DNA of 64,000 nt, taken from positions 248,001 to 312,000 of the forward strand of contig CAVQFB010000003.1 of the NCBI GenBank assembly GCA_963711675.1. Reading direction: 5' to 3'. How positions within the stretch are numbered: position 1 is the first letter of the stretch; the number at the start of each line of letters is the position of its first letter. The notes under the pieces are model-generated. The model was not told where the DNA came from, made no database searches, and was given only the letters and a program-made list of their open reading frames with translations. Source of the DNA: CAVQFB01 sp963711675. Its GTDB lineage: Bacteria; Acidobacteriota; Terriglobia; Terriglobales; Acidobacteriaceae. The position numbers and the translations under genes were made by a program. Shown one piece after another: positions 54,980 through 63,663 of this stretch.

Positions 54980-55954
54980 TTAAGGCATAACGTCCTTTAC
55001 GTGCGTGGCCAGATACCACTGATTGCCGAACGGATCTTCCACGCCTGCGTTGCGATCGCCGTAAGGCTGATCGGCCGGCGCATACATGGATTTGGCTCCT
55101 GCCTCGAGCGCGCGAGCGTACCAGGAGTCCACATCGTCCACGTAGACATAGAACATGGTGGGCATAGGCTGGTGCGGGCCGTGAGCATCACCCATCTCGA
55201 GGATCGAGGTTCCAATCTTCACGCTGGCGTAGTGAACCATGCCCTCCGGAGACGCGTGGTATTCGACGTCTTCCACCTGGAAAGCGCGCTTCAGGAAGGC
55301 AAGCATCTCCGTCGAACTCTTCGGATGCAGGAAGACCGTCAAAGTATTCATTCCGGGCGGAACATCGCCAGTGGCTTTGTGAGTTGAGATGTACCAGTGG
55401 TTTCCGCCCAGATCGTGCACGCCGGCTTCGCGGTCGCCGTAGAACTGATCGATGGGTTCCTGCACGGAAGTGGCGCCTGCGGCGAGAGCGCTCTGGTAAA
55501 CGGAGTCCGCATCCTTCACATAAAGATGGAGTGAGGTCGGCATGGGCGTGCCCTTCCACTGGCCGCCGCCACCGATCATCATTTTGGAGTCGCCGACTTG
55601 CATTTCGCAGTGAATGCCGCCCGCGGTTCCGGTGGAGCGGAAGACTTCTTTACCGCCAAATGCGTTCTTGACGAAGTCGATGAGTTCCGCCGCCTGTTGC
55701 ACCACGACGTAGGGCGTGATGGTGCGATAACCCCTGGGAATAGGCTCGACACGCGGTTGGGGAGGAGTAGCTTTTTCCTGGAGGCCGGTCATCAATCGCA
55801 TTTTGAAATCCTCTCTGGGGAGATCGCGCAGTTCGGCGGCGACGCGCAGCAAGGGAGCGAGGCTCGCGTCCACCTGGGGAAGCGGAGCATCGGGCTGGGC
55901 CAGAAGGGCCTGCACCGCTTCGTCGAGTTGTTCGATCAGGCTGCGCTTAGCCAT
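54980..55954 (-). CDS. Two-VOC-domain protein with a novel N-terminal sigma-linked domain
   Basis: A 324-residue protein. The first 65 residues (SLIEQLDEAVQALLAQPDAP, SLAPLLRVAAELRDLPREDF, MRLMTGL) are helical and unlike VOC. They are followed by two PhnB-type VOC domains: 1 at about 75-200 (YRTITPYVVVQQAAELIDFV, DLGGNHWYIS) and 2 at about 205-324 (MNTLTVFLHPKSSTEMLAFL, DPFGNQWYLATHVKDV). The start at 55954 overlaps the sigma-factor stop by 8 bases, showing coupling. The N-terminal helix bundle may contact the sigma factor (inference). Confidence 0.82.
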   Translation of the reverse strand: MAKRSLIEQLDEAVQALLAQPDAPLPQVDASLAPLLRVAAELRDLPREDFKMRLMTGLQEKATPPQPRVEPIPRGYRTITPYVVVQQAAELIDFVKNAFGGKEVFRSTGTAGGIHCEMQVGDSKMMIGGGGQWKGTPMPTSLHLYVKDADSVYQSALAAGATSVQEPIDQFYGDREAGVHDLGGNHWYISTHKATGDVPPGMNTLTVFLHPKSSTEMLAFLKRAFQVEDVEYHASPEGMVHYASVKIGTSILEMGDAHGPHQPMPTMFYVYVDDVDSWYARALEAGAKSMYAPADQPYGDRNAGVEDPFGNQWYLATHVKDVMP

Positions 55955-56519
55955 TTTTCTCACCCGGCTTGTTTTCAGCGAGCCGCGCCCGGAGAGTCTC
56001 CAGGCCGCGGAATTGAAGCTGTTTTACTGAGCCTTCCGTGCGTCCGATCTCGGCTGCAATCTCTCGAATGCTCTTTCCCTCCGCGAAGCGCATGCCGATG
56101 ACCCGCCGCTGGTCGGCGGGAAGCCGCTCGACCAGGCGAAATAGGCGAGCGCGGTGCTCGTTTTCCTCGTAGTTCACTTCCATGCTCGCTTCAGGAGGGT
56201 CATTGACAATTTCTCTTGCCGATCGCTTCCACTGATCGCTGACCACGTTGGCGGCGATGCGCAGGAGCCAGGCCGCGAACGGTATACCACGCCAATCGAA
56301 GCCGGAAAGATTCGCCAACGCTTTGTGGAAAACGTCGGATGTGAGGTCTTCGGCGACGGCGCGGTCACGAACCCGGCGTGCGATGAAGGCATACACCCGG
56401 GCGAAGTTGTTTTCGTAGAGTTCGGCAAAACGGGAGGGATCCTTTTGCGCAGCCTCGACCAGGAGACGCTCCTGCGCCTCCTGCCGCGACCCCTTCGATC
56501 CAGGTTTACCGACGGCCAT
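55947..56519 (-). CDS. ECF-family RNA polymerase sigma factor
   Basis: A 190-residue extracytoplasmic-function sigma factor with region 2 (FAELYENNFARVYAFIARRV, AEDLTSDVFHKALANLSGF) and region 4 (LPADQRRVIGMRFAEGKSIR, EIGRTEGSVKQLQFRGLETL). Both are complete. The long second gene of the operon encodes the VOC protein. I see no anti-sigma membrane protein here. No strong ribosome site is visible at 56519. Confidence 0.92.
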   Translation of the reverse strand: MAVGKPGSKGSRQEAQERLLVEAAQKDPSRFAELYENNFARVYAFIARRVRDRAVAEDLTSDVFHKALANLSGFDWRGIPFAAWLLRIAANVVSDQWKRSAREIVNDPPEASMEVNYEENEHRARLFRLVERLPADQRRVIGMRFAEGKSIREIAAEIGRTEGSVKQLQFRGLETLRARLAENKPGEKNG

Positions 56520-56829
56520 CTTTCGTTCTCACTTACGTAAACTGCGGACCGGCAAAAAGGTTACGGTGGGCGGAACGGTGAAAAAGCGGTGTGGCGATGT
56601 TGCTTGAAGCCTGGCTGACCATTCTAGTCCCCGGCGTGTGCCGGCGCGGCGTGTGCCGTCGCGAAGGAGGGGAGGGCGTTATCGACCCTGGTTAGCGCCC
56701 AAAACCGGGGCGCGAATTCTGGGGTACCGGCCGGGTTACTTTTCCTCTATCGAGGCAGGTACCTTCGATTGCGAAGCTGTCTAAGGGTTTTGCGTGGTTT
56801 GCCGATAAATGAAGTGGAGGTACTGTACC
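56520..56829. other. 310-base divergent gap, no other gene
   Basis: This gap lies between the start of the ECF sigma gene (minus) and the start of the 54-aa gene (plus). Short direct repeats GGCGTGTGCCG (56633-56660 area) are present. No ECF-type promoter was convincing by eye. Confidence 0.4.
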
Positions 56830-56994
56830 TTGATCAATCCGGTTTCCAGTTCCAGCCCGGCCAGCCAAGCTGACCAGGTCTCCAGCCCTGCCACCCGCCC
56901 CGCTCCACAGGCGCAGCAGGCATCACAGCAGCCCCAGGACAAAGTAACCCTGAGCCGCTCTGGTGACGTCGATCACGACGGCGACAGCCACTAA
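56830..56994 (+). CDS. Small Pro/Ser/Gln-rich protein ending in a DxDxDG calcium-type loop
   Basis: A 54-residue protein. The start TTG at 56830 is supported by GGAGG 10 bases upstream (56815-56819). An in-frame ATG at 56809 would place the ribosome site inside the gene. The body is low complexity (SSSPASQADQVSSPATRPAP, QAQQASQQPQ), then KVTLSRSGDVDHDGDSH. The final DVDHDGDSH matches the DxDxDG metal-binding loop of EF-hand/dockerin. I recall similar small proteins in other Acidobacteriota. No signal peptide is visible. Confidence 0.55.
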   Translation: MINPVSSSSPASQADQVSSPATRPAPQAQQASQQPQDKVTLSRSGDVDHDGDSH

Positions 56995-57348
56995 ACCGTC
57001 CCGCAACTTGCGGCCGGGCTTTACCACTGGCTATGTTCGGTTTCCGGGCATAGCCAATTTTCTTGCGGTGCATTGGCGATTGACGATCCGCAGAGTTGAC
57101 CGACAGAAACTCGATTATCCAATTCCTGAAAAACGTCGATTTCGAGGCGGGCAGCGCCTGAAGGCGCGTTGCATGACGGCCTGTCTCGGCACGCCTGAAG
57201 GCATGCCCTGATACGAACGGCGCATTTCAACCTGCATGGCTGTCTTTCTCGGGGGTCCCGCCGTCTCGCAGAGCAGGGTTGATGGCTGTGCTTCTTTCCT
57301 GGACGTCACGCTGTCTTGAGAGAGTGGCGAAAGTGACGGAAAGAAGCG
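56995..57348. other. 354-base gap with REP-like palindromes and no gene
   Basis: The gap lies between the small DxDxDG gene and the VWFA gene and holds the palindromes listed below. Frames in this segment have no start signals and no homology I can recognise. Confidence 0.45.
57150..57218 (+). repeat. Two REP-like palindromes (TGAA loops)
   Basis: GCGCCTGAAGGCGC (57154-57167) and GGCACGCCTGAAGGCATGCC (57188-57207) with the CTGATACGAACGGCGC flank. In the second, one C-G pair has become C-A/G-T wobble, so it is slightly decayed. Confidence 0.72.
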
Positions 57349-58395
57349 CTACTGACGGGGGGCGAAGTAGCCCTTGCGGGAGCGGACCTGAAGGTCCTTC
57401 TTGAGCGAAGTGATTTCGATGGTACGGAAGCGACCATCGGCATCAAAGTCCGCGGGCTTGTACAAGACCACGTACTGGCTGCGCAGTTCGTCTTCGATGG
57501 CCGCAAAAGAGTGGGTAATATCCTTCATCTTGTAGGGGAAGAAGGCGCGGCCGCCGGTGGCGTCGGCCAGCTGCTCAAGTACACGATCGCCGCGCAGAAT
57601 CAGGCCACTATCGTCCGTTGAGATGGCATAGACGATCACTTCCGCGCGTTGCGCCATCTCGATGGCTTGCGCCTGGGTGTATTCGCTCTGATTGTCCTCA
57701 CCGTCGCTCAGAATGATGATGGCCTTGCGGACGGGATGATCCGGCTTGTCCTTCATAAGCTTGTCACGGCAGGTGTGATATACGGCGTCATACAGGGCCG
57801 TACCGCCGCCGTCGTGCAGGCGCTGCACGCCAGTCGAGAGCAGGGTGATGTCATCAGTAAAGTCCTGCGTGAGCTGGGTACGATTGTTGAAGCCGAGAAT
57901 GAATGCCTTGTCGAAGCCCCGCCGGAGGACGTGCTGCAGGAAGCCGGTGGCCGCCTGCTGTTCGAAATCAAAGCGGCCGCGGACCGAACCGCTCACGTCG
58001 ACGAGCAGGCCCATCTCCAGAGGAAGGTCGGTCTCACGATGGAACTGAAGGATCGATTGCGGCGGCTTGTGATCGTCCAGGATGGAAAAATCGTTCTGAT
58101 TCAGGTTGCGGACAAACTTGCCGTGTTTGTCGGTCGCAATGAACAGAACGTTGACTTCATCCACCCGCTTCTTGATGGTGAGGACGGAATCCTGCGGATC
58201 GGAGTCGTAAGGGGAAAGAGCAGCGGCGGTCGGAGATTCCGGCGTCGGGGCAGTGATGGCCGGGCTACCGACGAAGCTGGACACCGGGCTCACGCTGGCA
58301 TTCCTCTGCGCCGCTACGGGCAGAAAAGCTGCAGCTGCCAAGATCGCCACCAGAGAGAAATTCGCGCCCAAGTGTTTCATTTTCGCCACGTCCAT
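57349..58395 (-). CDS. Secreted VWFA-domain protein
   Basis: A 348-residue protein with a signal peptide (about 8-29) and a region with VDEVNVLFIATDKHGKFVRN, then a von Willebrand factor A domain (about 125-300). The metal-ion-dependent adhesion site is DVSGS, with Thr in DGGGTALYDAV and Asp in ILSDGEDN. It ends YVVLYKPADFDADGRFRTIE. These 'VWFA-related' proteins are very frequent in Acidobacteriota and may bind envelope proteins. An AGGGA precedes the ATG at 58395. Confidence 0.83.
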   Translation of the reverse strand: MDVAKMKHLGANFSLVAILAAAAFLPVAAQRNASVSPVSSFVGSPAITAPTPESPTAAALSPYDSDPQDSVLTIKKRVDEVNVLFIATDKHGKFVRNLNQNDFSILDDHKPPQSILQFHRETDLPLEMGLLVDVSGSVRGRFDFEQQAATGFLQHVLRRGFDKAFILGFNNRTQLTQDFTDDITLLSTGVQRLHDGGGTALYDAVYHTCRDKLMKDKPDHPVRKAIIILSDGEDNQSEYTQAQAIEMAQRAEVIVYAISTDDSGLILRGDRVLEQLADATGGRAFFPYKMKDITHSFAAIEDELRSQYVVLYKPADFDADGRFRTIEITSLKKDLQVRSRKGYFAPRQ

Positions 58396-58808
58396 GCGTT
58401 CCCTTCACAACCACGGCCCAACACCCCAGTAGATTGGATGCACTTTTAGTGCCGGAGGAGGTGGCGGATGAGGCCGTATTCTAACCTCCCGACTCTAGGA
58501 GAGGCTGCGCGGGATGCCAAGTTACAAAAGGAGCACACGTTTGGTCATCCTCGGAAAACCGCGCAGGATGTGCAGTTTAGAGGCGTGCGATCTTGAGAAG
58601 AAAAAGATGGAAGCGAGGGTGGGTGGGCGCGAAAGAGGGGCGAGGGTTCACGAGAAGTCTGTCGCGGAAAACCGCGGAAAAATTCCTGGACAAAAGTTCA
58701 CGGCACCGTATAACAACCGCCACCAAGAGGAACGACTGCGGGCAGGATTCGGAGTCGCGAAAGTCTGCCGCGACGTATTAAGATAGCCCGGCATCCCCCG
58801 GAGGAACT
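58396..58808. other. 413-base gap with no recognised feature
   Basis: Between the divergent VWFA and SYLF genes. Both promoters should lie here. A short frame at 58514-58786 lacks ribosome site and codon bias and is not called. Confidence 0.35.
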
Positions 58809-59522
58809 GTGAAAAAAGTTATCACTCTCATTTGCGCACTCGTGGTGTGTCCCCTGTCCCTCTTTGCAGTAGACAACGAAAAAGAGGAGGACCGGGTACA
58901 GGAAGCGGGACACGTGCTGAAAGAGATTCTCGACATCCCGGACGACATTCCCAAGGATCTGCTGGATCGAGCGGAGTGTGTGATCGTGCTGCCGTCGGTG
59001 AAGAAGGGCGCGATCGGGATCGGAGGAAGTTATGGCCGCGGTGTGATGGTGTGCCGCAGCGGGGAACACTACACCGGACCATGGGGACCGCCAGCACTCT
59101 ATGCGCTGGAAGGCGTCAACATCGGATTCCAGCTCGGAGGCCAGGCGACGGACTTTGTCCTGCTTGTGATGAACCCCAGCGGCGCGAAGTCACTGCTGGG
59201 CAGCAAAGTGAAACTGGGGGCGGACGCTTCGGCAGCCGCCGGTCCCAAGGGCCGCAGTGCAGAAGGCGCCACCGACGTGGTGATGAAAGCCGAGATCCTT
59301 TCGTATTCGCGGTCGCGCGGGCTGTTTGCCGGAATTTCGCTCGAGGGCTCAACCTTGAGATCGGACGGACGGGCGAACAAAAAGCTCTACGGCAGGGAGC
59401 TATCGGCAAAAGAGATCATTCGTGAAGGCAAAGTGAAAGTGCCGCCTTCAGCGAAAGAACTGGTTGCCCTGCTGAACAAACACTCGCCCAAGAATCTTTC
59501 CGACCCGAAGTCGCTCGAGTAA
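58809..59522 (+). CDS. Secreted SYLF-domain lipid-binding protein (Ysc84-like)
   Basis: A 237-residue exported protein (signal peptide about 1-20) with an SYLF domain (about 30-210): ILDIPDDIPKDLLDRAECVI, KKGAIGIGGSYGRGVMVCRS, FQLGGQATDFVLLVMN, LSYSRSRGLFAGISLEGSTL and the final KKLYGRELSAKEIIRE. The family binds phosphoinositides in eukaryotes; in bacteria it is periplasmic and unassigned. The GTG start at 58809 has GGAGGA about 5 bases upstream. Probably co-transcribed with tag (10-base gap). Confidence 0.88.
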   Translation: MKKVITLICALVVCPLSLFAVDNEKEEDRVQEAGHVLKEILDIPDDIPKDLLDRAECVIVLPSVKKGAIGIGGSYGRGVMVCRSGEHYTGPWGPPALYALEGVNIGFQLGGQATDFVLLVMNPSGAKSLLGSKVKLGADASAAAGPKGRSAEGATDVVMKAEILSYSRSRGLFAGISLEGSTLRSDGRANKKLYGRELSAKEIIREGKVKVPPSAKELVALLNKHSPKNLSDPKSLE

Positions 59523-59532
59523 AACGGGCGCG

Positions 59533-60117
59533 ATGGGTGGAAAGAAAAAGTCTTCCGACCTGGTGCGTTGCACCTGGGCGCGCAACGACCTTGCCATTCG
59601 ATATCACGACGAGGAGTGGGGAGTCCCTGTCCACAACGATCGCAAGCTGTTCGAGTTCCTTATCCTGGAGGGTGCTCAGGCGGGTCTGAGCTGGGACACG
59701 ATTCTGCAAAAGCGCGAGAATTATCGCGAGGCCTTCGACGGCTTCGATCCGGAGCGAATTGCGCGATATGACGAGCGACGGCTCGAAACGTTACTGGAGA
59801 ATCCAGGAATCGTGCGCAACCGCCTGAAAGTTGCGTCGGCGGTGTCGAACGCCAGGACGTTTCTCGCAGTGCAGAAGGAGTTCGGGAGCTTTGACAAGTA
59901 CATCTGGCGATTCGTGGGCGGGAAGCCGCGGAGGAATGCTTGGAGTTCGCTGCAGCAAGTGCCCGCTCGAACCAAGGAATCGGACGCGATGAGCCGAGAA
60001 CTAAAAAAGCGCGGCTTCAAGTTCGTAGGATCGACGATCTGCTACGCCTTCATGCAGGCCGTGGGCCTGGTGAACGATCACATGATTAGCTGCTTTCGTT
60101 ACCGCGCGATGAAGTAG
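59533..60117 (+). CDS. tag: DNA-3-methyladenine glycosylase I
   Basis: A 194-residue base-excision repair enzyme that removes 3-methyladenine from alkylated DNA. All zinc ligands of the Tag fold are present: Cys in RCTWA, His in RYHDEEWG, and the C-terminal His and Cys in VNDHMISCFRY. Substrate-binding Glu and Trp lie in EGAQAGLSWDTILQKR. The rest (FVGSTICYAFMQAVGLVN) is typical. The ATG lies 10 bases after the SYLF stop. Confidence 0.96.
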   Translation: MGGKKKSSDLVRCTWARNDLAIRYHDEEWGVPVHNDRKLFEFLILEGAQAGLSWDTILQKRENYREAFDGFDPERIARYDERRLETLLENPGIVRNRLKVASAVSNARTFLAVQKEFGSFDKYIWRFVGGKPRRNAWSSLQQVPARTKESDAMSRELKKRGFKFVGSTICYAFMQAVGLVNDHMISCFRYRAMK

Positions 60118-60268
60118 TACACGCTAAACCTGACGTAGGAAAGCGCAGTAGCTGGTGCGGGAGGAGTCGGGTGCAATGTTGGAGACTTGGGCTTAGTCCA
60201 GGAATTATGATTAGCGCTGGTATGGGGCTTCGGGACAGCGATTAGCGGCACCCGTGGGGGCGACGACG

Positions 60269-61661
60269 ATGTACTTTGAACAGTTCTATCTCGGTTGTCT
60301 GGCGCACGCTTCATACATGCTGGGGTCAGAGGGCGAAGCGGTGGTGGTCGATCCGCAGCGGGATGTGGACATCTACCTGAAGGCGGCGCAAGAACACCAG
60401 CTCAAAATCAGCCATATCTTCGAAACTCACCTGCACGCGGATTTTGTTTCCGGCCACAGCGAACTGGCGGCGCGAACGGGTGCGAAGATTTACATCGGCG
60501 CGAAGGCGCTGGCCGCGTTTCCTCATGTTGCGTTGCAGGACGGATTTGAGCTTCGGCTGGGCAAGCTGAAGATCAACGTTTTGGAGACTCCTGGCCATAC
60601 TCCCGAGGGGACGTGCCTGGTTGTGACCGATGAGGAGAAGTCTTCGCGGCCGTGGGCAGTTCTGACGGGAGATACGTTGTTTATTGGCGACGTGGGGCGG
60701 CCGGATCTTTCGAAGACTCACAGTCCGCAGGAACTGGCGGGACTGCTGTATGACAGCCTGCACAACAAGCTGCTGAAACTGGCGGACGATGTGGTTGTTT
60801 ATCCGGCGCACGGAGCAGGTTCGCTCTGTGGCCGGAACATGCGGGCCGACCGGTCTTCCACGATCGGCACCGAGCGCCTGACTAACTATGCGTTGCAGAT
60901 CAAGAGCCGCGATGAGTTCGTGCGCGAGTTGACGACGAACTTGCCGGTGCGTCCAGAGTACTTCTTGCAGGATGCCGAGATCAATCGTGAAGGTGCGGCT
61001 GCGCTGAACGAATTGCCGGAGTTGCGAGCGCTGGCGCCAGCGGAAGTGAAAGCGGCGATCGAGCAGGATGTCGCCGTGCTGGACGTTCGTCCCGGCGAGC
61101 AGTTTGCTCTGGCGCATGTCGCCGGGATCGATCAATATCGCGCTCTCTGGCCAGTTTGCGACCTGGGCGGGAACGGTGCTGGGATTGTCGTCGCGTCCCA
61201 TTCTGATCGCTGAGACGCCGGAGCAGGTCGAAGAAGCGCGGGTGCGGCTGGCGAGAGTTGGAATTGAAGATGTTACTGGGTACTTGGCACGAGGCTTGGA
61301 CGGCTGGAGAGCGGCTGGGTTACCGGTCGCGCGAACTCCACAACTTACGGTCAACGAACTGCGGGCGCGTGTGGCTGAAAGAGAAGTACGTGTCCTCGAT
61401 GTGCGCCGCCAGGCTGAGTGGGATGCCGGGCATATTGCGGGAGCGCAGTTATGGGCGCTGGACAAGTTTCAAGCGTCCCTGCCCGCGATTGAGAGAGAAT
61501 CGCCTGTCGCGGTGCATTGCAAGAGCGGGTATCGCAGCATGATTGCCTGCAGCCTGCTGGAGCGCGCGGGATATAAGAATGTCATCAACGTGACCGGAGG
61601 TTTCGACGCCTGGCAGCAAGCGGGATTGCCTTTTGAAGCGAGTGTGGTGGCGAAAGCGTAA
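60269..61661 (+). CDS. MBL-fold/double-rhodanese sulfur enzyme (persulfide dioxygenase-like), one frame change
   Basis: The N-terminal 240 residues form an ETHE1/PDO-type MBL domain with metal motifs ETHLHADFVSGH, VLETPGHTPEGTCL, TGDTLFIGDVGRPDL and VVYPAHGAGSLCG. A first rhodanese domain (VAVLDVRPGEQFALAHVAG) loses frame near 61125 (an extra A in GGGATCG) and continues SINIALSGQFATWAG. It lacks an active-site Cys (RPILIAET). The second rhodanese is complete, with VAVHCKSGYRS. Repaired length is about 463 residues. The likely role is in sulfide or persulfide oxidation. As printed, the protein stops at 61213. Confidence 0.85.
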
Positions 61662-61693
61662 CGTGAAATGTTAGCGGGATTTTGAGCGTGGGA

Positions 61694-61752
61694 GGGGCTA
61701 AAGCCCCGCATTTATTTCTTGCTACCGGCACGACTGAAGTCGTGCCCTCCCG
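61694..61752 (+). repeat. REP-like bipartite hairpin element
   Basis: GGGGCTAAAGCCCC (61694-61707) followed by GGCACGACTGAAGTCGTGCC (61727-61746) and CTCCCG. It has the same two-hairpin order (CTAAAG, then TGAA loop) as the 22795-22849 copy, with stems changed on both sides. Confidence 0.72.
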
Positions 61753-61818
61753 TGTTCGTCATCCCAAGTTCTCTGCTATTCGAGTTTCGTGTGTGCTATA
61801 CCCTAATGCGGTATCCGC

Positions 61819-63519
61819 ATGCCCGCCGACGCCGCAGGCCGCCTGCTTAGCGCACTCGAAGAATCCCGAAATCGTTTTGGCCCGGGCGAAGGCGCGCGTG
61901 TGGTCAGGCTCCTCGACCGCGTCGGGACGAAACGATTCACCGATCCTCGCTCGCTCATTCGGTTTCACGAAGCTCTTCTATTCCTGAGAGCCTTTCCCCA
62001 CAGTCCGGCCGTTATTCGCAAGACGCAAAGCCTGCTGCGAAGTTTCTGGAAGACGGTGGCGCAACTTCGGCAGGCTGGCGCGGACATGGAAGAGTTCGAC
62101 ACATTCGAAGACTCCGGCGTCGCCGGGACGCGAATGTCGGACACACTCAGCTTCGACGTCATGCGCTGGCTGGTGAGACGAATGCCCGGAAGGATCGCGG
62201 TGGATTGGGAGAACTACGAAGAAGAGCGGGCGATGGGCTCGACGTGGCCGCGGTTTATGCCGCTGCTGGACGAAGACGCTTTCGTCGAAGCCAACATCCC
62301 TTGGCTGCGCTGGTTGCAGACGGCGCAAGGCAGGAAGACCGCAAGTCCCGAATGGCTGGTGAGGCGCTTTGAGGACTTGCCGGTTTCTGATCGCGAGAAA
62401 GCCGAACTCTACGATTCTCTGCGCGTGCCGGTGTATTGGGAGCTGGGGAATCTTCCGCTGACGCGCACGCGGAACTGGGATCGGCCGGCAAGGCCGTTTT
62501 GTCATGACGAACCGCTGCTCACGCGTGGTCAGGTATCGCTGAGGAAGGAATTGTCGCGGCGGCTGCCGACGCTAACGCTACTCTCGCGCCGGCGAGGCGA
62601 GGCGATCATGGACAAGATTCGCGAAGTGATGCTGGTTCGCTACCGCGAGCTATACGGCACCACGCTCGGCGATCCCGCGTCCGTCGTGCGCGCCGATGTC
62701 GGCCGTGGGGTGGAGATGTATTTCTGGAATCTGCCGCCGTCGCGCCGCTTGCCTCTGCGAGCCTACGTGGCGGGGTTCACGCTGAAGAACGGTGTTCCCA
62801 TCAATTACGTAGAGGCTATCGGGCTGTTTGAGTGGATGGAAGTCGGCTTCAACACGTTCTACACGTTTCGCGGCGGCGAAGTGGCGTGGATCTACGCGCA
62901 GGCGCTGCGGTGCTTGTGCAGTCTGATGGGAACGACGTGCGTTTCTGTGTATCCCTACCAGATCGGACAAAATAACGACGAGGCACTCGAGTCGGGGGCG
63001 TTCTGGTTCTATCGCAAGCTCGGTTTCCGGCCGGGACGAGCCGACCTCCTGCGGTTGACCCAGGAAGAAGAGAGAAAAATTGCCGCCAGGGCTGGATACA
63101 AGACTTCTATCCGAACGCTGCGGAGGCTTGCCGAAGGGCACATGTTCTATGAACTGCCGGGGAGCGAAGTGGGAGCGTGGGACAGGTTTTCGACACGTAA
63201 TATCGGACTGCGTGTGAACCAGCGGATGGCGGAGAGGTTTGGCGGAGATGCCGGGTGGATTCGCGAGGCTTCGGCTGAGTCTGTTGCCCGTGCTCTGGGT
63301 GTTCGGGTTGCGTCATGGACCGCGCGGGAGCGGGAAAGCTTTGAGAATCTCGCGCTCGTGCTAGCCCTGGTCCCCGACCTGCCGTCTTGGACGAAGGAAG
63401 AGAAGGAAGCCATGGTGAGGATTATCCGAGCCAAGTCGAAGCCGGACGAGATGCTTTATCTTCGGTTGATGCAAAGGCATGGCAGGTTGCGAAAGGCGTT
63501 CTTGAAGCTAGGATCTTAG
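61819..63519 (+). CDS. Unrecognised 566-residue protein with a GNAT-like region
   Basis: A soluble protein with no signal peptide or membrane helix. The first 280 residues are helical and unlike any family I know (ALLFLRAFPHSPAVIRKTQS, RMSDTLSFDVMRWLVRRMPG). At about 310-420 a region resembles acetyltransferases: RLPLRAYVAGFTLKNGVPIN, FNTFYTFRGGEVAWIYAQAL, and ALESGAFWFYRKLGFRPGRA, which is like the GNAT C-terminal FYxKLGF signature. The last 150 residues are helical. It is alone between the MBL-rhodanese and kinase genes. The start at 61819 is the first in-frame ATG. Confidence 0.65.
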   Translation: MPADAAGRLLSALEESRNRFGPGEGARVVRLLDRVGTKRFTDPRSLIRFHEALLFLRAFPHSPAVIRKTQSLLRSFWKTVAQLRQAGADMEEFDTFEDSGVAGTRMSDTLSFDVMRWLVRRMPGRIAVDWENYEEERAMGSTWPRFMPLLDEDAFVEANIPWLRWLQTAQGRKTASPEWLVRRFEDLPVSDREKAELYDSLRVPVYWELGNLPLTRTRNWDRPARPFCHDEPLLTRGQVSLRKELSRRLPTLTLLSRRRGEAIMDKIREVMLVRYRELYGTTLGDPASVVRADVGRGVEMYFWNLPPSRRLPLRAYVAGFTLKNGVPINYVEAIGLFEWMEVGFNTFYTFRGGEVAWIYAQALRCLCSLMGTTCVSVYPYQIGQNNDEALESGAFWFYRKLGFRPGRADLLRLTQEEERKIAARAGYKTSIRTLRRLAEGHMFYELPGSEVGAWDRFSTRNIGLRVNQRMAERFGGDAGWIREASAESVARALGVRVASWTARERESFENLALVLALVPDLPSWTKEEKEAMVRIIRAKSKPDEMLYLRLMQRHGRLRKAFLKLGS

Positions 63520-63663
63520 CCTTCTATCGCAAAACTCTGCATATAGGGCTGCGAAAAGCCCCGTCCCCGGACCAAGAATCTGGTGGCCGGCTCGCCTTCA
63601 AGGCGGGACTTCACTTTTCCGCCAAAACCATTAATATGAATGCCTCCCCGAGATGGGGTTTCG

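Noticed and set aside
58514..58786. Short plus-strand frame of 90 codons upstream of the SYLF gene
   Set aside because: Lys/Arg-rich, no ribosome site, and ends just before the SYLF gene; more likely untranslated leader.
60326..61465. Long minus-strand open frame (379 codons) across the MBL-rhodanese gene
   Set aside because: Antisense to clear metal-binding and rhodanese motifs; no homology or ribosome site.
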